This document shows positions 37,754 to 46,480 of a DNA stretch of 64,000 bases, one piece after another. The DNA comes from Streptomyces sp. DG1A-41. Lineage in GTDB: Bacteria; Actinomycetota; Actinomycetes; Streptomycetales; Streptomycetaceae. The DNA lies in the NCBI RefSeq assembly GCF_037055355.1, contig NZ_CP146350.1, positions 7,215,001-7,279,000 on the forward strand, in the 5' to 3' direction. The position numbers were made by a program, and so were the translations under genes. The notes under the pieces are model-generated. The model had not been told where the DNA came from. It was given only the letters and a program-made list of their open reading frames with translations, and did no database searches. Position 1 is the first letter of the stretch; each line of letters opens with the position of its first letter.

Positions 37754-37813
37754 TCAGCGCGCCGGACAGATGGCGCTGGACATGCGGCCGAGGTCGACGT
37801 GGCGTCGACTCAC
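37754..37813 (-). CDS. Leader peptide upstream of cysI, 19 residues
   Basis: A 20-codon minus-strand frame reading MSRRHVDLGRMSSAICPAR. It closely fits the short peptides with an RRHVDL...SAICP pattern found upstream of sulfur genes in Streptomyces. The Cys codon near the end suggests attenuation sensing Cys-tRNA or cysteine supply. It ends 180 bases before the cysI ATG. Too short for coding statistics; the call rests on pattern and position. Confidence 0.7.
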   Translation of the reverse strand: MSRRHVDLGRMSSAICPAR

Positions 37814-37859
37814 CAAGGCAATCCCAGTTCCAGGCATGACGGAAGCGTGTCACGGCGAT

Positions 37860-37874
37860 CTGGACACAGTCCAG
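37860..37874. promoter_or_regulatory. Inverted repeat upstream of cysI leader
   Basis: CTGGACACAGTCCAG is a perfect 6-bp dyad with a 3-base centre, 46 bases upstream of the leader peptide start. It is a candidate operator for the sulfur operon; the binding protein is unknown. Confidence 0.5.
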
Positions 37875-37889
37875 CTTCGTCCAAGATTC

Positions 37890-37926
37890 GGACACTCCTG
37901 TCTCGAAATTCAAGACATGAGTGTCC
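37890..37926. promoter_or_regulatory. Long dyad between GNAT gene and cysI leader
   Basis: Two 14-base arms (37890-37903 and 37913-37926) match at 13 positions around a 9-base AT-rich centre. It lies 38 bases after the GNAT stop and 77 bases before the cysI leader on the same strand. It could terminate the GNAT transcript or act as an operator. Confidence 0.6.
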
Positions 37927-37963
37927 TTGGTCACATCGGGCCGCCCCGGGGTGTCCGGCCAGG

Positions 37964-38536
37964 TCAGACGGGGAACGCCCGAGGCCACGGGCCCGGAGCG
38001 GTGACCTCCGGTTCCTCCTCGACCTTGGTGTCGAACAGCTTGAACCCACGGCGCTGATAGTTGTCCATCGCGCGCTCGCCGTCCTTGCTGCACGTGTGCA
38101 GCCAGACCCGCTTCGTGGGCGTCAGCCCCGCCCAGCGGTCCGCGAGGTCCCAGGCACGGGCCGTGCCGTACGACAGCAGGTGCCCCCCGATGCGCCGGCC
38201 GCGGAAAGCGGGGAGCAGGCCGAAGTAGAGGATCTCCACGACCGCGTCGTCCTGCGCCTCCAGCTCCATGTACCCCGCGGGCGTGCCACGGTCGTACGCC
38301 ACCCAGGTCTCCACTCCGGGCCGCTCCAGGTGCTCCAGCCACCGCGCGTACGACCAGCCCAGCCGGTCCGTCCAGTGGATGTCGACGCCGACCGAGGCAT
38401 ACAGGAACCGGCTGAACTCGGGCGAGGGCACCTCGGAGCGGACGACCCGGACGTCCCCGTCCGGCGCGGCCGCCGGCAGCAGGTCGGTCGGGGCGGTCTG
38501 CTCCAGGGACCAAGTGGTCACGGCGATGGTGGTCAT
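37964..38536 (-). CDS. GNAT-family N-acetyltransferase
   Basis: A 190-residue acetyltransferase. The acetyl-CoA pocket is LPAFRGRRIGGHLLSYG near residues 108-124 (Q/RxxGxG/A type), preceded by the beta-4 strand AVVEILYFGLL. Residues YQRRGFKLFDT near the end are the conserved GNAT C-terminal strand. The substrate is unknown. It is co-directional with the sulfur operon but is probably a separate unit because of the long dyad after its stop. Confidence 0.85.
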   Translation of the reverse strand: MTTIAVTTWSLEQTAPTDLLPAAAPDGDVRVVRSEVPSPEFSRFLYASVGVDIHWTDRLGWSYARWLEHLERPGVETWVAYDRGTPAGYMELEAQDDAVVEILYFGLLPAFRGRRIGGHLLSYGTARAWDLADRWAGLTPTKRVWLHTCSKDGERAMDNYQRRGFKLFDTKVEEEPEVTAPGPWPRAFPV

Positions 38537-38578
38537 GCGGGCCAGAAAATCATCTGACCCACTGGTCTGTCGATTGAC

Positions 38579-39910
38579 CTACTGCTCTGTCGACGACCGG
38601 CCCAGCGCCCTGTCCACCGACGCCAGCGGCAGCGCGAACAACATCCGCCCCGACTGGGACCAGAGCTCGCCGGTCTCCTCCCAGTAGGAGAGGGAACCCG
38701 ACCGGCCGCTCCAGCAGTGGCGCGTCTCGTCCGCCGCGCACTCCGTCGCCCGCGCGCCCTGCGTGTCCTGGCGCCACAGCGTCCCGTGCCCGCCGGGCGT
38801 GCCCGCCGCGCGGTCCAGGTACCAGCCCGAGCGGTACGACAGCACACCCCGCACGTCGGCCGTCTTCGACTCGTACGCCTCGACCGGGTCCGCGTGACCC
38901 GAGGAGTCGGTGGTGAGCAGGCCGGAGCGGGCCGGGTCCCGGCTCAGCGTGTAGCGCCACAGCCGGGTGGGCCGGTCGCCGTCCGCCGGCGCCCACTCGC
39001 TCGCCACCAGGCTGTCGGGGGAGGTGCTGCGGTCGAGGGAGACGGCGGCCGGGTGCGGCACGTCGTCCCCGCCGGGCAGGGCGTACGAGGCGACCGCGGG
39101 CAGCACGTACCGGGAGCCGTACGCCGACCAGCCGCCCCGCACCCGGCCGATGGCGCCGGAGTCGACCGTGGCGCGCTGGATGCGGTCCATGTCGTACACG
39201 TACAGCGCGTTCCGGTCGTCCTCGCGGGTCGTCACCAGCAGCTTGTTCTGGTACCAGACCATGCCGGACAGCGGGGAGACCAGTCCCCGGTAGTCCCGCC
39301 CGCCGTCCACCGGGACGGCCAGCAGCGCCCAGGTGTAGCGGAGCCGGCCGGAGTCGTTCGCGTCGACGAAGGCGACCTTGGCCAGGCCCTGCTCGGGAGC
39401 CGGACCGTCCATGGAGCCGCCCTCGGTGCCGCCGCGGGTCCAGCCGGAGAGGATCACGCGGTTCCCGCCCCAGCGGCCGTCGTCGTCCGCGTCGCCCGAG
39501 GTGGTGACGGCGCCGGACCGCCAGCCCCGGGTGTCGGCGCCGCCGAAGCAGTACGCGCGCGTGGCCGCCGGCTCGACCGGCAGGGTGTGCTTCTCGGTGG
39601 TCGAGCAGTCGGCCGCGTTCCGCAGCGTGCGGTCGGCGCTGTCCAGCACCGTGCCCACACCGACGGGCCGGCCCATCTTCGAGGCGAGCCGGTCGAGCCA
39701 CCGCCCGGGCACCCGGTGCTCGGCCAGCGGCAGCCGCCCGGCCTCGGCGGACACGGGGACCGGCTTCAGAGCCCCGGGCGCGTCGGCGACCGTGGCCTGC
39801 GAGGCGCTGATCAGGGTGGCGGCGGCGGTGAGCGCGAGAGCCGTCCCGGCCAGGACCCCGCGCAGTGCCCTGCCCCGCCTGCGCCGCCGGTGTCTGCCGC
39901 GATGCTTCAT
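38579..39910 (-). CDS. Secreted hypothetical protein
   Basis: A 443-residue protein with a strongly basic N-region (HRGRHRRRRRGR) and a hydrophobic stretch (VLAGTALALTAAATLISASQA), giving a secretory signal cleaved near residue 40. The mature part is rich in beta strands, with four to six cysteines (DCSTTEKH, AYCFGG, TECAADETRHCW) and repeated propeller-like elements such as GRLRYTWALLAVP and TRLWRYTLSRDP. No catalytic motif is recognised. Conserved Streptomyces secreted proteins of this kind have no assigned role. Confidence 0.8.
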   Translation of the reverse strand: MKHRGRHRRRRRGRALRGVLAGTALALTAAATLISASQATVADAPGALKPVPVSAEAGRLPLAEHRVPGRWLDRLASKMGRPVGVGTVLDSADRTLRNAADCSTTEKHTLPVEPAATRAYCFGGADTRGWRSGAVTTSGDADDDGRWGGNRVILSGWTRGGTEGGSMDGPAPEQGLAKVAFVDANDSGRLRYTWALLAVPVDGGRDYRGLVSPLSGMVWYQNKLLVTTREDDRNALYVYDMDRIQRATVDSGAIGRVRGGWSAYGSRYVLPAVASYALPGGDDVPHPAAVSLDRSTSPDSLVASEWAPADGDRPTRLWRYTLSRDPARSGLLTTDSSGHADPVEAYESKTADVRGVLSYRSGWYLDRAAGTPGGHGTLWRQDTQGARATECAADETRHCWSGRSGSLSYWEETGELWSQSGRMLFALPLASVDRALGRSSTEQ

Positions 39911-40083
39911 AACGTCCTCCCGAGGCGGGCCAACTGCGCCTTGCGGTCCGTACGTTGACGGAGGAGCAGGTGGGGTGGCCCGTAGAGGATGCTACGGCAG
40001 GTGGGCGGGGTGGGGGGCGAAGACCCGGCAAATATGCGCAAGACGCACCCCCGAGGACGGTCGCACGGCACGTCACGTGAACC

Positions 40084-41361
40084 TCAGGGGGCAGGTGCGC
40101 GGGTGCGCAGCCTCCCCACTGCCGGTGCCGTCGAGTGCGGCAGCAGGTCGTGCGGGTCGTCCGGGAGGAGCACCTCTACCTCGGCGTCCTCGGCGAAGCG
40201 GTACGGCCGGTTTTCCAGGAACGCACCGAGATAGCGCCGTACTCGCGACATCTCGGCGCGAACCGTCACCGTGCGGGCCGGGTCGCCGAACACGTCGCCG
40301 GCCAGGTCCGAGGCGCTGCGGCCGGTGCGGTGGACGGCGAGGAGGTACAGCAACTCGGCATGCCGAGGACCCAGTTCGCGCGTCCAGGAGCCCGCGCCGC
40401 CGGAGACCGCCACCGTCCATCTGCGGGGCTGTCTGAGGTCCAGCACGATGCTGGTCGCCCCGCGCGGCACGGGCTCGTCGGCGGCCGCCCGCAACAGCCA
40501 GCCCCCGGCCAGCGGCTCCACCGAGCACAGCCCGAGCGCCGGCACCCACCTCGGGCCCGCCGCCACGGACTTGGGCAGCGCCACGCGCCGCGTGTACGGC
40601 ATCCCGCTGACCGCAGCGGTCCAGCCGTCCCGGTCGACGGCCAGGGCACGCCCGCCGAGCCGGGCCAGCACCGGCGCCGCCACCGCCCGCAGCCGCTCCA
40701 GCGACTCCAGGTGCCTCTCCCGCAGCCGGGCCTCGGCGAGTTTGGCCACCGAGTCGACCCAGGCGAGCGTGGCCGGATGCATCGTCTCCAGCGGACCACT
40801 CACGTCCACCACGCCGAGCAGCCGGCCGTCCCGCGGATCCGTCAGCGGAGCGCCGGCACAGGTCCAGCCGGCGTGGGAGCGCACGAAGTGCTCGGAGGCG
40901 AAGACCTGTACGGGCCGGCGCACCACCGCCGGGGTGCCCAGCCCGTTCGTGCCGACGACGTCCTCCCGCCAGTCCGCGCCGAGTTCGAAGCCGAGCCCGT
41001 CGGCCTTGCGCAGCACCGGCGCGCTGCCCTCGCGCCACAGCACCCGGCCCTCCTCGTCGGCGACCACCATGATGTGGTGGGCGACGTCCGCGAACCTCAG
41101 CAGCCCCTCCCGCAGCACCGGCAGCACATGGCGCAGCGCCGACGTCTCACGCCGCCGCTGCACCTCCTCGCGGGACAGCGGATCCGCCCGGAAGTCGTGG
41201 TCCGGATCCACACCGCTGCGCATCATGCGCTCCCAGGACTGCTCGATCACCCGGCGCGGCTGCGCCGGCGCGCGCTGCCCGGACAGCCGGGCGGAACGGA
41301 CCTCGCTGAGCACCCGGGCCGCACGCGTGGTGTCCACGGCGGCGAGCTGTGTGACGTCCAT
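40084..41361 (-). CDS. GAF-domain transcriptional regulator (AcoR-like, no sigma-54 domain)
   Basis: A 425-residue regulator. The N-terminal half resembles AcoR sensor modules: VIEQSWERMMRSGVDPDHDF, a GAF domain with HHIMVVADEEGRVLWREG, and GTNGLGTPAVVRRPVQVFASEHF (split at VRRP). The C-terminal half lacks the sigma-54 ATPase and ends in a winged-helix-like segment (SASDLAGDVFGDPARTVTVR then EMSRVRRYLG). Actinobacterial proteins of this layout often sit by aldehyde dehydrogenase genes; none is nearby here. ATG at 41361 follows a G-run. Confidence 0.82.
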   Translation of the reverse strand: MDVTQLAAVDTTRAARVLSEVRSARLSGQRAPAQPRRVIEQSWERMMRSGVDPDHDFRADPLSREEVQRRRETSALRHVLPVLREGLLRFADVAHHIMVVADEEGRVLWREGSAPVLRKADGLGFELGADWREDVVGTNGLGTPAVVRRPVQVFASEHFVRSHAGWTCAGAPLTDPRDGRLLGVVDVSGPLETMHPATLAWVDSVAKLAEARLRERHLESLERLRAVAAPVLARLGGRALAVDRDGWTAAVSGMPYTRRVALPKSVAAGPRWVPALGLCSVEPLAGGWLLRAAADEPVPRGATSIVLDLRQPRRWTVAVSGGAGSWTRELGPRHAELLYLLAVHRTGRSASDLAGDVFGDPARTVTVRAEMSRVRRYLGAFLENRPYRFAEDAEVEVLLPDDPHDLLPHSTAPAVGRLRTRAPAP

Positions 41362-41555
41362 AGGCGTGGGCCCCCCGGAGTCTCTTCCGACTGTCCGTCT
41401 CATAGTGCCGTCTGCCCCCGAGCGGACGCGCACAGTCCGCACACAGTCAGCGGCAAGTTGCAACCCCTTGCAACCCTGGTGGACAGCCCGGCCGTGTCCG
41501 AAACTTGAGCGGCGCCGTCCCGAGCGGCGTTCAGTGGCTCGAACGGGCCAGTGCG

Positions 41556-41593
41556 GCGGGGGTGGTGCCGTGTCGGCGCAGCACCACCCCCGC
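41556..41593 (-). terminator. Terminator after the acyl-CoA dehydrogenase gene
   Basis: A perfect 13-bp stem (41556-41568 with 41581-41593) and a 12-base loop, 15 bases past the stop of the dehydrogenase on the minus strand. No U tract. Confidence 0.8.
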
Positions 41594-41608
41594 TTTCGGG
41601 TGCCAGGG

Positions 41609-43243
41609 TCAGATCACCGGCCGGGCCCCCTCCACCACCGACGCCAGATCGAGACGGTGCGGGAGCGTCCCGAACGCCGCGCCCCCGTCGCCGCCCAGCC
41701 GCGCCGCGCAGAACGCGTCGGCGACCTCCGGTGGCGCGAACCGGACCAGCAGCGACCCCTGGAGCACCAGCGCCAGCCGCTCCGCCAGCCGCCGCGCCCG
41801 CCCCTCCACGCCCTCCAGATCGGCGAGTTCGGTCAGCAGGTTCTTGATGGCCCCGTCGAGCCGGTGATCGGCGCCGCGCGCCTGCCCGACCTCCCGCAGA
41901 TACGCATCGAACGCCCCGGGCTCCCGCTGCAACGCCCGCAGCACGTCGAGGGCCTGGACGTTGCCCGCGCCCTCCCAGATCGAGTTGAGCGGCGACTCGC
42001 GCACCAGCCGGGGCAGCCCGGACTCCTCGACGTAGCCGTTGCCGCCCAGGCACTCGGCCGCCTCCACCGCCACCGGCGCGCACCGCTTGGTCACCCAGTA
42101 CTTGGCCGCCGGCACCGCGATCCGCAGCAGCGCCCGCTCCTGCTCGCCACCGTCGTCGTAGGCCGCCGCGAGCCGCAGTGCCAGCGTCGTCGCCGCCTCC
42201 GACTCGATGGCGAGGTCGGCGAGGACGTTGCGCATCAGCGGCTTGTCGACGAGCTTCCCGCCGAAGGCCTCCCGGTACGCGCAGTGGTGCACCGCCTGCG
42301 CCACGGCCTGCCGCATCAGGCCCGCCGAGCCCAGCACGCAGTCGAGCCGGGTCGCCGCCACCATCTCGATGATGGTGCGCACCCCGCGCCCTTCCTCGCC
42401 GACCCGGCGCGCCCAGGTCCCGTCGAACTCGACCTCGGCCGAGGCGTTCGACCGGTTGCCGAGCTTGTCCTTGAGCCGCTGGAGCCGGAACACGTTGCGC
42501 GTGCCGTCCGCCAGCACCCGCGGCACCAGGAAGCAGGTCAGCCCGCCCGGAGCCTGCGCCAGCACCAGGAAGCCGTCGGACATCGGCGCCGAGCAGAACC
42601 ACTTGTGCCCGGTCAGTTCGTACGTCCCGTCCTCGGCGAGCGGCCGCGCGGACGTCGTGTTGGCGCGTACGTCGCTGCCGCCCTGCTTCTCCGTCATGCC
42701 CATCCCGAACAGCGCCCCGGCCTTCAGGTGCGCGGGCCTGAGCTCACGGTCGTAGACCATGGACGTCAGCCGCGGCTCCCACTCGGCGGCCAGCTCCGGG
42801 TCCGTGCGCAGGGCGGGCACCGCCGCGTGCGTCATCGACAGCGGGCAGCCGTTACCGGCCTCGACCTGCGTCCACACCAGGAACGCGGCGGCCCGCCGCA
42901 GATGCCCGGCCGGCCGGTCCCAGGCCGCGGTCAGACCGGCCGAGACGCCCTTGCCGAGCAGCCGGTGCCAGGACGGATGGAACTCGACCTCGTCGATCCG
43001 GTGGCCGTACCGGTCGTGCGTGCGAAGCCGGGGCGGGTTCTCGTTGGCCTGCGCCCCCCACTCCTGCACCTGGGCCGAGCCGGAGGTCCGCCCGAGCGCC
43101 GACAGCTCGCCGAGCACCTCGTCGCGCAGGCCGGGATCGAGATGCCGTTCGACCGCCGCCGAGAGGGCCCGGTCGGCCGAGAAGACGTCGTACCCGACCA
43201 GCGGCGGGACCTGGTTGTTCACGGAGTGCGTGCTGCCAGCCAT
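41609..43243 (-). CDS. Acyl-CoA dehydrogenase family protein, AidB-like
   Basis: A 544-residue flavoprotein, matching AidB in length (about 540) and being longer than ordinary acyl-CoA dehydrogenases. Family features are HNNQ-like VNNQVPPLVGYDVF at the start, GMGMTEKQGGSDVRANTT near residue 175 (flavin loop), YELTGHKWFCSAP and AVEAAECLGGNGYVEESGLP (split at GGN). AidB proteins are linked to alkylation damage protection; isovaleryl-CoA dehydrogenase activity is weak. ATG at 43243. Confidence 0.9.
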   Translation of the reverse strand: MAGSTHSVNNQVPPLVGYDVFSADRALSAAVERHLDPGLRDEVLGELSALGRTSGSAQVQEWGAQANENPPRLRTHDRYGHRIDEVEFHPSWHRLLGKGVSAGLTAAWDRPAGHLRRAAAFLVWTQVEAGNGCPLSMTHAAVPALRTDPELAAEWEPRLTSMVYDRELRPAHLKAGALFGMGMTEKQGGSDVRANTTSARPLAEDGTYELTGHKWFCSAPMSDGFLVLAQAPGGLTCFLVPRVLADGTRNVFRLQRLKDKLGNRSNASAEVEFDGTWARRVGEEGRGVRTIIEMVAATRLDCVLGSAGLMRQAVAQAVHHCAYREAFGGKLVDKPLMRNVLADLAIESEAATTLALRLAAAYDDGGEQERALLRIAVPAAKYWVTKRCAPVAVEAAECLGGNGYVEESGLPRLVRESPLNSIWEGAGNVQALDVLRALQREPGAFDAYLREVGQARGADHRLDGAIKNLLTELADLEGVEGRARRLAERLALVLQGSLLVRFAPPEVADAFCAARLGGDGGAAFGTLPHRLDLASVVEGARPVI

Positions 43244-43354
43244 GCTGTGAACGTACCCCGGGGCGGCACCTCGGTCACCAAAGGGCGGGGCCCGGGCGCC
43301 GGAGGGACCAACCTGTGGGTGAGTACGGCCGGGCGCGACGGATACCGTTAGGGG

Positions 43355-44517
43355 GTGCAGCCAGCAAGTGAAACCCCCGACACACCCTCCGGGCGCCTCC
43401 ACCGGGCGCGTGCTCTCTACCGGAACGTCTCCAAGCGCAGGACCGCCTGGCTGTTGCTCAAGGACACCGTCAACTCCTGCATCGAGTACCGCATCCTGGG
43501 GCTGGCGGCGGAGGCCGCGTTCTTCACGTTGCTGTCGGTGCCGCCGCTGCTGCTGAGCATGATCGGACTGCTCGGCTACGTCGACGCCTGGACCGGCGCC
43601 GACACCATCGAGAGCCTCCAGGCCAACATTCTCGAGGCCGCCCGCACGGTGCTGTCCGACCGGGGCGTGCGGCAGATCGCCGAGCCGATCCTGCACGACG
43701 TGACCAAAGGCGGCCGGCCCGACATCATCTCCATCGGTTTCCTGTTCGCCCTGTGGTCCGGCTCCCGCGCCGTGAACGTCTTCATCGACACCATCACCGT
43801 CATGTACGGCCTCGACGGCGTCCGGGGCATCGTCAAGACCCGCCTGATGGCCTTCGCGCTGTTCATCGTCGCCCTGCTGATCGGCTCGGTCGCGCTGCCG
43901 CTGATGGTGGCCGGGCCGGACGCGGTGGTGCGGATCGTGCCGTGGTCGACGACGGTCGTGCAGGTCCTGTACTGGCCGGTCGTGATCCTGCTCTCGATCG
44001 CCTTCCTCACGACGCTCTACCACGTGTCCGTCCCCGTCCGCTCCCCGTGGATCGAGGACGTGCCCGGCGCGCTCGTCGCCCTCGGCATGTGGGTCCTCGG
44101 CAGCTTCCTGCTGCGGATCTACCTGACCAGCACGGTCGAGGGCCCGACGATCTACGGCTCCCTGGCCGCGCCCGTCGCCGTGCTGCTGTGGATCGGTGTG
44201 TCCGCGTTCGCGGTGCTCGTCGGGGCCGCCGTCAACGCCGCCATCGACCGCGTCTGGCCGGCCGCCGCGACGGCCGCGGCCCGCGAGGCCAACGAGCGGC
44301 TGCGGCAGGCGCAGGTCGCCGAGTACGTCGCCCGCGCCGCCGCCTCGGGTGAGGCCGACCCGGACATGCCCTCCGAGTTCCCGGAACGCTGGTCCCGCTT
44401 CCTCCCCCGGAGGACGTCACGGCCCGGCTGCGCACGCATGCGAAGAGCACCCACGCGAAGACCACCGGCCACGCCGGCCAGGCCAACGGGGAGACTCCGC
44501 CGCCGCCCGAGAAGTGA
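43355..44517 (+). pseudogene. YihY/UPF0761 membrane protein, frameshifted near C-terminus
   Basis: A BrkB/YihY-type inner membrane protein with six helices. RILGLAAEAAFFTLLSVPP and GFLFALWSGSRAVNVFIDT are family signatures. The GTG at 43355 has TACCGT seven bases upstream, suggesting a leaderless mRNA. At 44404-44408 a run of five C should be six: with one more C the frame continues PPEDVTARLRTHAKS to a stop at 44515-44517, overlapping the next start as GTGA. As written, the frame instead runs on to about 44941 in nonsense. About 350 residues upstream of the break are intact, so the effect may be small or an error. Confidence 0.85.
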
Positions 44518-44963
44518 CGGACGCGCGTTCGCCGCGCCGGCCGGGCCGCGGCAGGCGGCTGCTGGATCTGCTGGTCATCGCCGCGCTGCGCATGGGGGAC
44601 GCCCGCCCCGAGGCGGAGGCGCCCGCCTGGTACCGGGCCCTCGCCGACCCGGTCGTCGGCGGCGTCCTGCGCCTGCTCCAGGACGACCCGGCCCACCCGT
44701 GGACCATCGCCGCGCTCACCGCCAAGGCAGGGGTGTCCGGCGCCGCGCTCGCCCGCCGCTTCACCGCCCTGGTCGGCGAGCCCCCGATGACGTACCTCAC
44801 CGGCTGGCGCCCCGCTCTCGCGGCCGACTGCCTGCGCGGCTCCGAGGACACGCTCGACGCCGTGGCCCGCAGGGTGGGCTACGGCAGCGCGTTCGCCTTG
44901 TCGACGGCGTTCAAACGGGTGTACGGGGTGAGGCCGGTTGAGTACCGGCGGCGGTTGGCGTAG
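44514..44963 (+). CDS. AraC-family regulator, DNA-binding half only
   Basis: A 149-residue protein holding the double helix-turn-helix of AraC: HPWTIAALTAKAGVSGAALARRF and LDAVARRVGYGSAFALSTAFKR (each spanning one HTH and its lead helix, split at AKAG and YGSA). The part before it, RRLLDLLVIAALR, is the linker that normally follows an N-terminal cupin sensor of about 150 residues, which is missing. The GTG at 44514 overlaps the YihY stop. Either a natural short regulator coupled to yihY or a 5'-deleted gene. No effector domain is visible. Confidence 0.75.
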   Translation: MTDARSPRRPGRGRRLLDLLVIAALRMGDARPEAEAPAWYRALADPVVGGVLRLLQDDPAHPWTIAALTAKAGVSGAALARRFTALVGEPPMTYLTGWRPALAADCLRGSEDTLDAVARRVGYGSAFALSTAFKRVYGVRPVEYRRRLA

Positions 44964-45077
44964 CGGCCGGGGGCGGGGCGCCACCCTGGCCGACCTGGCC
45001 GACCTGGCCGGCAGCGGGGGCAGCCGGGCCCGGGACGCTCGCGGCGCCCACGCGGCCCGCGGCGTAGCCTGGCCCGT

Positions 45078-45770
45078 GTGTACGTGGAGCGGGCGTCACG
45101 GTTGGCGGGAGCGGTCGTGTGGAGCAATGCCCCGGAGCCGGACGGGGCGGCGCGTGTGCTGCCCGACGGGTGCATGGACCTGCTGTGGCACGAGGGGCGG
45201 CTGCTGGTCGCCGGGCCCGACACCCACGCGTACGTAACGGATGGCGGCGAGACGGGAACCTGGGCCGGCGTCCGCTTCTACCCGGGCACGGCCCCGGCCC
45301 TGCTGGGTGTACCGGCGCACGAGCTGCGCGACCGTCGTGTCGAGCTGACGGATCTGTGGCCGGCCTCGGAGGTACGGCGACTGGCGGCACGGGTGAACGC
45401 GGCCCCCGACCCGGCGAGCGGGCTGGAGGACCTCGCCCTGCGGCAGGCGGCCGGTACCGACCCGCCGGATCCGCTGCTGCGGCAGGTCGTGACCGCCCTC
45501 GACGCGGGCCGGCCCGTCGCCGCGATCGCCGACGAACTGGGTCTGGGCGCACGGCAGTTGCACCGCCGTTCGCTGACCGCGTTCGGCTACGGCCCCAAGG
45601 TCCTGGCCCGGATCCTGCGGCTGCGCCGCGCCCTCGCGCTGGCCCGGGGCGGCGTGCCCTTCGGGGAGACGGCCGCCCGGGCCGGTTACGCCGACCAGGC
45701 CCATCTCGCCCGTGAGGTCAGGGAGTTGGCGGGCCTGCCGCTGGGGGAGCTACTCGCCCGCCGCAGCTAG
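45078..45770 (+). CDS. AraC-family regulator with DUF6597-type N-terminus
   Basis: A 230-residue regulator. The N-terminal domain has the [21 protein letters not shown] pattern (residues 27-47, split at WHEG) of the DUF6597 group, and the C-terminal AraC HTH reads [19 protein letters not shown] then [19 protein letters not shown]. The GTG at 45078 has TAGCCT seven bases before it, suggesting leaderless expression. It converges with a VOC-family gene, and the two overlap by 21 bases. A role in controlling that gene is plausible. Confidence 0.88.
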   Translation: MYVERASRLAGAVVWSNAPEPDGAARVLPDGCMDLLWHEGRLLVAGPDTHAYVTDGGETGTWAGVRFYPGTAPALLGVPAHELRDRRVELTDLWPASEVRRLAARVNAAPDPASGLEDLALRQAAGTDPPDPLLRQVVTALDAGRPVAAIADELGLGARQLHRRSLTAFGYGPKVLARILRLRRALALARGGVPFGETAARAGYADQAHLAREVRELAGLPLGELLARRS

Positions 45771-46154
45771 CGGAGCGAACAGGTCCACCCCGTTGCCGTC
45801 CGGGTCGAGCACGACGGCGTACCGCTGCCCCCAGAAGGCGTCCCAGGGCTTGAGCTCGCCGTGGCACCCGGCGCTCACCAGCTCCTCGTACAGCGCGTCC
45901 ACTTCCTGCGGACCGTCGCACCGCAGGGCCAGCGAGGTCCGGCCGCCGTCCGAGGGCGGCTGCCACTTGGGCAGGAAGGAGCGGACCGTCTCCTCGGTGT
46001 CGAACATCAGCCGCAGCCCGCCGGGCAGTTCGGCCTCGGCGTGCGGCTGGTTCTCGGCGCCCTCAGGGAAGGCGAACCCGAGCCGGCGGTAAAAGGCGAC
46101 GGAGGCGGCCATGTCGGAGACGACCAGGCCGATGGCATCGAATCGTGCGGTCAT
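45750..46154 (-). CDS. VOC (glyoxalase/bleomycin resistance) family protein
   Basis: A 134-residue single VOC module. [20 protein letters not shown] opens the first beta-alpha-beta unit and [19 protein letters not shown] closes the second, with the metal-type Glu positions altered (DLF at the end). Members include glyoxalase I, extradiol dioxygenases and drug-binding proteins; I cannot assign a reaction. I chose ATG at 46154, the usual family start; an upstream GTG-like extension gives a non-family segment. Confidence 0.88.
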   Translation of the reverse strand: MTARFDAIGLVVSDMAASVAFYRRLGFAFPEGAENQPHAEAELPGGLRLMFDTEETVRSFLPKWQPPSDGGRTSLALRCDGPQEVDALYEELVSAGCHGELKPWDAFWGQRYAVVLDPDGNGVDLFAPLAAAGE

Positions 46155-46188
46155 GGGCCCACCGTAGGCAGGCCCCCTACGCCCGGTC

Positions 46189-46233
46189 TTGAAGGAATCG
46201 GACACTGGTCGACGCGGTGTCAGATCCGTTCAA
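46189..46233. promoter_or_regulatory. Imperfect 17-bp dyad upstream of the VOC gene
   Basis: Arms TTGAAGGAATCGGACAC (46189-46205) and GTGTCAGATCCGTTCAA (46217-46233) pair at 14 of 17 positions across an 11-base spacer. It lies 35 bases upstream of the VOC ATG. The size suits an AraC or other dimeric regulator. The rest of 46155-46480 shows no convincing gene. Confidence 0.55.
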
Positions 46234-46480
46234 GAGGACCCGGGGGCAGGCCCGTGAAGTCGCCGCCATGACGATCACGACACGGCGGTCCAGGCACTTC
46301 GGCGAACGAGGTGGTGACTCGCTCGGTCACCGGGGGCCGGGCCCTTCCCTCATCGACATGCCGAAGCCGGGGTGCCGGAGGTTCTCTCTCCTGGGCCGGA
46401 CATTCCGGCAGCCTCGACGTCGAGTACCTCGCCGGCTGAGAGCGGGCCGTAGCGCGCGGCAGGGCAGCCAACGGGGGACA

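Noticed and set aside
46219..46480. Small protein on either strand between the VOC and DUF5954 genes
   Set aside because: Frames lack a convincing start, ribosome binding site or family pattern.
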